A stretch of DNA of 8,611 nucleotides, taken from positions 1-8,611 of the forward strand of contig CAUDEV010000047.1 in NCBI GenBank assembly GCA_958448685.1. The letters are read 5' to 3'. Within the stretch, counting starts at the first letter, position 1. The number at the start of each line of letters is the position of its first letter. The notes beneath the pieces were generated by a model. It did not search any database, was not told the DNA's origin, and saw only the letters and a list, made by a program, of their open reading frames with translations. Shown here one piece after another: positions 5,578-8,611 of this stretch. The translations under genes and the position numbers were made by a program. Source of the stretch: an uncultured Alphaproteobacteria bacterium. GTDB lineage: Bacteria > Pseudomonadota > Alphaproteobacteria > RUG11792.

Positions 5578-6750
5578 ATGGGATTTTGCCCGAAAATAAA
5601 AAGTTTTGCAATGCCCCTTATCTTTTTAGGGGTATTACTTTTTTCCTTGTTTTTTGCTGACTTTATATCAATAAATATAAAGTCATTCCTATACTCGGTT
5701 AGTTTATCTATTAAGAATATATTAATTTTTTGTTTGCCATTTATTATATTTTTCTTGGTTTTTTCTTCAATTTCAAAGTTGGGAGCTAAAGCTCTTCGTT
5801 ACATAGCAATAATAATCCCACTTATTTGTTGTTCAAATTTTTTGAATACTATGCTTTCTTATCTTTCGTCTGTTAATTTATTAAATTTCGATTTAAATAC
5901 ATTGAAAAGTGAATCTGGGAGAGCTTTAAATCCGTGTTTTGTATTAGAATTAAAAAATATAATTTCAAATGATTTTTCGCTTTTATTTGGCGTTTTATCA
6001 GGTTTAATTTCTGGTATATTTGCGCCTAATTTAACATCGAAAATTTCTGAGCATTTTGATGAATTTACGAAGATATTTTTTAAGTTTCTTATACCAGTTA
6101 TGCCATTTTTTGTTATGGGAACTGTTTTGAAATTGGAACATGACGGGATCTTACAATCGATTTTTAAACAGTATTTTCCAGTATTGATCGTATTTTTAAT
6201 TACTGCTTATGGGACAGTATTTATGGAATTAATTTTGGTTTCTAAATTTAATTTTCCCAAACTTGGATTTTATCTAAAAAATATTTCTCCGGCTGTAATA
6301 ACTGCGTTTGGGGCGATGTCAAGTGCGGCGGCTTTGCCCCTTTCGATAAAAGCTGCGGAGAAAAATTTGAAAGACAAAAACAATGCGGGAATAATAGTTC
6401 CTGCGACAGTGAATATTCATCTTGTTGGGGATTGCTTTTTCATACCAATGATCGCTCTTGCTGCCATGAAGTCTTTCGGTTTAATGGAACCTACATTTGA
6501 TCAGTATCTCATTTTTGCATTACATTTTATTTTGGCAAAATTTGCTGTGGCAGCAATTCCTGGGGGAGGTGTCTTGGTTATGCTGCCTGTTATGCAAAAT
6601 TATCTTGGTTTGTCTTCTGATATGTTGGCGTTAGTCACTGCACTCTATATATTATTTGACCCATTAATAACTATGTGCAATGTCTTAGGAAATGGCACTT
6701 TAGCAATTATTTTTGAAAAAATTATTGCACTTTTTTCAAATAAAGCTTGA
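5578..6750 (+). CDS. DAACS-family (SDF-type) dicarboxylate/amino acid:cation symporter with altered binding residues
   Basis: This 390-residue inner-membrane protein should move a small solute with a cation. Early hydrophobic helices (12-30, 40-64, 74-98, 132-150, 166-184, 200-222) precede the diagnostic transport core. That core has hairpin 1 AMSSAAALPLS (246-256), helix 7 ATVNIH (276-281), hairpin 2 IPGGG (327-331) and helix 8 FDPLITMCNVLGN (360-372). Compared from memory with archaeal GltPh, D361, T365 and N368 match substrate or sodium ligands (D394, T398, N401). The acidic-substrate arginine R397 is I364, sodium ligand D405 is N372 and D312 is H281. Glutamate/aspartate:Na+ transport as in GltPh is therefore unlikely; a neutral substrate or other coupling ion is inferred. 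It starts five bases after rpsI without a strong ribosome binding site, suggesting coupled translation; the ATG at 5611 is an alternative start. Confidence 0.88.
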   Translation: MGFCPKIKSFAMPLIFLGVLLFSLFFADFISINIKSFLYSVSLSIKNILIFCLPFIIFFLVFSSISKLGAKALRYIAIIIPLICCSNFLNTMLSYLSSVNLLNFDLNTLKSESGRALNPCFVLELKNIISNDFSLLFGVLSGLISGIFAPNLTSKISEHFDEFTKIFFKFLIPVMPFFVMGTVLKLEHDGILQSIFKQYFPVLIVFLITAYGTVFMELILVSKFNFPKLGFYLKNISPAVITAFGAMSSAAALPLSIKAAEKNLKDKNNAGIIVPATVNIHLVGDCFFIPMIALAAMKSFGLMEPTFDQYLIFALHFILAKFAVAAIPGGGVLVMLPVMQNYLGLSSDMLALVTALYILFDPLITMCNVLGNGTLAIIFEKIIALFSNKA

Positions 6751-6754
6751 AATC

Positions 6755-6768
6755 AAAAAAAAAAAAAA
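6755..6768. repeat. A14 homopolymer upstream of the outer-membrane protein gene
   Basis: Fourteen consecutive A bases begin four bases after the symporter stop codon and 39 bases before the next start codon. Tracts of this length are prone to slippage during replication, and this one lies where the -35 or upstream element of the next promoter would be. It could also affect sequencing accuracy. Confidence 0.9.
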
Positions 6769-6790
6769 TAGTAAAATAATAGTATATAAA
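6762..6790 (+). promoter_or_regulatory. Tentative promoter of the outer-membrane protein gene
   Basis: TATAAA (6785-6790) is a 5/6 match to the -10 hexamer. A 17-base spacing puts the -35 position (6762-6767) inside the A14 run, so there is no real -35 hexamer and the A-tract may act as an upstream element. Transcription would start near 6797, giving a leader of only about 11 bases, consistent with the lack of a ribosome binding site before the ATG. Confidence 0.3.
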
Positions 6791-6807
6791 CTGTTTTTTT
6801 TGATAAT

Positions 6808-7668
6808 ATGTACTATAAAGTTATAGGTTTATTGACTGTTTCTGCTTTGAGTTGTGCGGCTGCAGAGCATTTTTCAGGATTTAATATAGCTGCTGGTGTT
6901 GGTATGTCTGCTCACAATTCAAATCCTATTTTTGAAAGTCATCGATTGACTAGTTCTGATGCTGCAGCTGATGATATCATTGATTTAGATAAATTAAATG
7001 TAGATAATGTTAGAGATGTTAGAGTTTTGTCTCGAACATTTAATAATAAATTTTCTAGGAATAAATCCAGACTTTTTGAAGGGAATTTATCAGTCGGTTA
7101 TGGAAAAGTTTTCAAAGATAAAATCTATATGGGTTTGAATTTGACTTTGGATATGACAAAGAACAGTAAAAAAGTCAAGAATGATACTCCTCAAGTTGTT
7201 TCAGAAAGTAGTTTATATGATCCTGCTCTGGGTGAAATATCAAACGCAACAGATGGTAACTTTGGAAATATAACACACAAAGTTCGAAGAATCAATCCAA
7301 CATTGGCTCTCAAGTTTGGAATAATCTGTCAAAAATTGAATGCTGTATTTTATGGAAGAGTTGGTGTTCGTCATGTCAGTTCGAAATTGACATCTCAACA
7401 TGGAGGAAGTTTGAAGCTTTCGAAATTTACTCCTGTTTTGGGATTTGGTTTCGAAAAATATTTGCAGAAATTCCCTAATACTTTTGTTCGGTTTGAAGGA
7501 GATTATTATTTAAAAACAAAAAGATCTGGACATTTGAAAAGGAATTTTGTCGCGGATGGCTTTGATTCTACAGGGACTGCAAAACCTATTAATTATACGA
7601 GATCAGCGTCTATAAAAACAAAGCTTGATGGATATGTTGTGCGTTTGGCGTTAGGTCGTAGTTTTTAA
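6808..7668 (+). CDS. Outer-membrane beta-barrel protein (small porin-like surface protein)
   Basis: The product has 286 residues. It begins with a signal peptide (MYYKVIGLLTVSALSCAAA, cleavage near residue 19), followed by FSGFNIAAGVGMSAH, the usual first strand of small beta-barrel proteins. Alternating strand patterns recur: LSVGYGKVFKDKIYMGLNLTLDM, LALKFGI, VFYGRVGVRHV, TPVLGFGFEKYL and VRFEGDYYL. It ends in YVVRLALGRSF, whose terminal Phe matches the beta-signal read by the BAM assembly machinery. Stretches such as 36-75 and 125-155 look like variable surface loops. The ATG at 6808 has no Shine-Dalgarno sequence and an in-frame TAA lies at 6787, so no longer version from upstream is possible. 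The next gene follows after 21 bases with a strong ribosome binding site, suggesting an operon. Barrel identity is well supported; ligand and function are unknown. Confidence 0.8.
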   Translation: MYYKVIGLLTVSALSCAAAEHFSGFNIAAGVGMSAHNSNPIFESHRLTSSDAAADDIIDLDKLNVDNVRDVRVLSRTFNNKFSRNKSRLFEGNLSVGYGKVFKDKIYMGLNLTLDMTKNSKKVKNDTPQVVSESSLYDPALGEISNATDGNFGNITHKVRRINPTLALKFGIICQKLNAVFYGRVGVRHVSSKLTSQHGGSLKLSKFTPVLGFGFEKYLQKFPNTFVRFEGDYYLKTKRSGHLKRNFVADGFDSTGTAKPINYTRSASIKTKLDGYVVRLALGRSF

Positions 7669-7678
7669 ATTTTGTTGC

Positions 7679-7684
7679 AGGAGG
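7679..7684 (+). promoter_or_regulatory. Strong ribosome binding site fixing the start at 7690
   Basis: AGGAGG lies five bases before the ATG at 7690. An in-frame TTG at 7672 would put this site inside the gene and add six residues before a typical signal peptide, so 7690 is preferred. Confidence 0.85.
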
Positions 7685-7689
7685 AAGTT

Positions 7690-7749
7690 ATGAAAAAGAT
7701 TTTATTAACAACGGCGATATTAGCTGTTTTTACAGGATATATAGATAAT
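7690..7749 (+). repeat. Direct repeat copy 1: 5' end of paralogous coiled-coil gene
   Basis: The first 60 bases of this gene match bases 8146-8205 at 57 of 60 positions; the differences are in codons 2, 3 and 15. Similarity continues in patches through the linker, for example around GCAGACAGATTGGCAGCA. This is a 456-base-spaced direct repeat that marks gene duplication and could recombine. Confidence 0.9.
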
Positions 7750-8121
7750 GCGAAGGCAGCAGACAGATTGGCAGCACTGAGAGCTCAATTGCTAGCGAAG
7801 CAACAGCAGCAAACTACAACGACAGTAGCACCGAGTCAGCCTGTAGCTAAGCTTGCCTCAACATTACCTGTCCCAAAATCTATCCCACAGATTCGAGAAG
7901 AAGATTTTCGAAATATGCAAACTTTGATAAAAAATTTGGAATTAAAAACAAAAGAACAGGAGGATGAAACACAAAAATTAAAACAAGAAAACACCAGACT
8001 TTTAAGAGAAATTGAAAAACTGAAAGAAGAATTGAACTGGGCAGTGTCTACAATTGATTATGTCGTGGAATATTGCTTCGGTGGATATTCGGAAGAAAAA
8101 CCCGAAGAAACAAGAGATTAA
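7690..8121 (+). CDS. Small exported coiled-coil protein (paralogue 1)
   Basis: The 143-residue product has a signal peptide (MKKILLTTAILAVFTGYIDN), probably cleaved after AKA at residue 23. A low-complexity Gln/Thr/Pro linker follows (37-66, including KQQQQTTTT). A charged heptad-patterned helix at about 70-118 (NLELKTKEQEDETQKLKQE, then LLREIEKLKEEL) is a predicted coiled coil. A short tail contains the only cysteine (C129) and ends acidic (EEKPEETRD). It is likely periplasmic or envelope-associated and may oligomerise. The start has AGGAGG five bases upstream, and the outer-membrane protein gene ends 21 bases before it, so they may share a transcript. The first 65 residues match the next gene closely while the rest diverges, indicating tandem duplication. 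The family is not recognised. Confidence 0.75.
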   Translation: MKKILLTTAILAVFTGYIDNAKAADRLAALRAQLLAKQQQQTTTTVAPSQPVAKLASTLPVPKSIPQIREEDFRNMQTLIKNLELKTKEQEDETQKLKQENTRLLREIEKLKEELNWAVSTIDYVVEYCFGGYSEEKPEETRD

Positions 8122-8145
8122 TTATTTTTTAAGGAGAATATTATT

Positions 8146-8205
8146 ATGAGAAAAATTTTATTAACAACGGCGATATTAGCTGTTTTTGCAGGATATATAG
8201 ATAAT
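8146..8205 (+). repeat. Direct repeat copy 2: 5' end of second paralogue
   Basis: This is the partner of bases 7690-7749, identical at 57 of 60 positions. Two of the three differences change the protein (Lys2 to Arg, Thr15 to Ala) and one is silent. Confidence 0.9.
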
Positions 8206-8611
8206 ACCACTGCTACCACTGCAGCAGACAGATTGGCAGCATTGAGAGCCGTTCGAGCGCAACAGCAGCAAACGACAACGTCAGCAGCACCGAAGCAGCC
8301 TGTAACTACCCCTGCTTCAACATTGCCTACACCACAAGTTCTGCCACATCAAACGTCTACATCGGCGTCAGGAATTTCTGCAACAGCGCAATCCAAAACG
8401 CCAGTTGTCCTTCCAAAACCTACAGATCCAATGCAACAATTGAAAACAGACTTACAGGAAGCAACGAATGAAAAAAGTAGCCTACAATCCTCTCTGAATT
8501 CTATGCAAGCTCAGTTAGAGCAAGCGCGAAAAGATTTAGCACAAGAGAGACAAAGAGTCACGGATGCGGAAAAAGCGAAACAGAGTGTGGATGCTCAGTT
8601 AGCACAAGCGC
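8146..8611 (+). CDS. Exported coiled-coil protein (paralogue 2), 3' end cut by window edge
   Basis: The ATG is preceded by AAGGAG nine bases upstream, and 155 codons are visible before the window ends without a stop. The product begins with the same signal peptide as its neighbour (MRKILLTTAILAVFAGYIDN) and the shared ADRLAALRA segment. A longer Pro/Thr/Ser/Gln linker follows (about 38-94). From residue 97 a strongly heptad-patterned helix begins (MQQLKTDLQEATNEKSSLQ and beyond, rich in Ala, Gln, Leu and Lys). Near-identical AQLEQAR and AQLAQA units lie 28 residues apart, exactly four heptads, so a repeated coiled coil probably continues past the edge. It is likely an envelope or periplasmic fibrous protein. 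It follows paralogue 1 after 24 bases and is probably co-transcribed. Family and function are not recognised. Confidence 0.8.
   Translation, partial: MRKILLTTAILAVFAGYIDNTTATTAADRLAALRAVRAQQQQTTTSAAPKQPVTTPASTLPTPQVLPHQTSTSASGISATAQSKTPVVLPKPTDPMQQLKTDLQEATNEKSSLQSSLNSMQAQLEQARKDLAQERQRVTDAEKAKQSVDAQLAQA
8509..8611 (+). repeat. 84-base-period repeat within the coiled-coil region
   Basis: A 19-base unit beginning GCTCAGTTAG occurs at 8509-8527 and again at 8593-8611 with two mismatches. The 84-base period is 28 codons, or four heptads. Only one full period is visible before the edge, so further copies cannot be judged. Confidence 0.55.

Overview
The window is a low-G+C bacterial segment in which TGA acts as an ordinary stop codon. 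The ribosomal proteins point to an alphaproteobacterium: the S9 core begins with the alphaproteobacterial-style LDAQGRAYATGKRK, L13 begins with a similar DxxxKWxLIDAEG pattern, and the XRE domain carries QQVQKYE...ISAS. The A/T-rich composition, short signal-peptide surface proteins and an amino-acid-type symporter beside ribosomal genes would suit a host-associated lineage such as Holosporales. That placement is inferred, not shown.

Layout, left to right. Bases 1-315 carry the 3' end of an unrecognised charged reading frame. Bases 316-895 hold no supportable gene and include a visibly G+C-richer patch with a strong hairpin. Bases 896-2444, on the minus strand, encode a two-gene signalling operon: a soluble histidine kinase, then a regulator joining an N-terminal XRE DNA-binding domain to a C-terminal receiver domain. 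The two genes overlap by 14 bases. An A/T-rich divergent region (2445-2803) holds a perfect 14-bp inverted repeat and a pair of direct repeats. It also precedes a plus-strand gene for a secreted beta-rich protein resembling an autotransporter passenger without its barrel (2804-4303).

After a hairpin and a 343-base spacer with a near-consensus promoter come rplM and rpsI (4-base overlap), followed 5 bases later by a DAACS-family symporter (5578-6750) in which several residues that bind cations and acidic substrates are replaced. The last block is a surface or periplasmic cluster: an outer-membrane beta-barrel protein preceded by an A14 tract, then two tandem paralogous signal-peptide/coiled-coil proteins. 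The second of these runs off the right edge.

How the parts may work together: the kinase and XRE-receiver protein form a plausible cytoplasmic phosphorelay ending on DNA, with its own operon and the divergent secreted-protein gene as the nearest possible targets. rplM, rpsI and the symporter look co-transcribed. The barrel and coiled-coil genes look like an envelope operon. No phage module, CRISPR array, insertion sequence, tRNA or rRNA was recognised.
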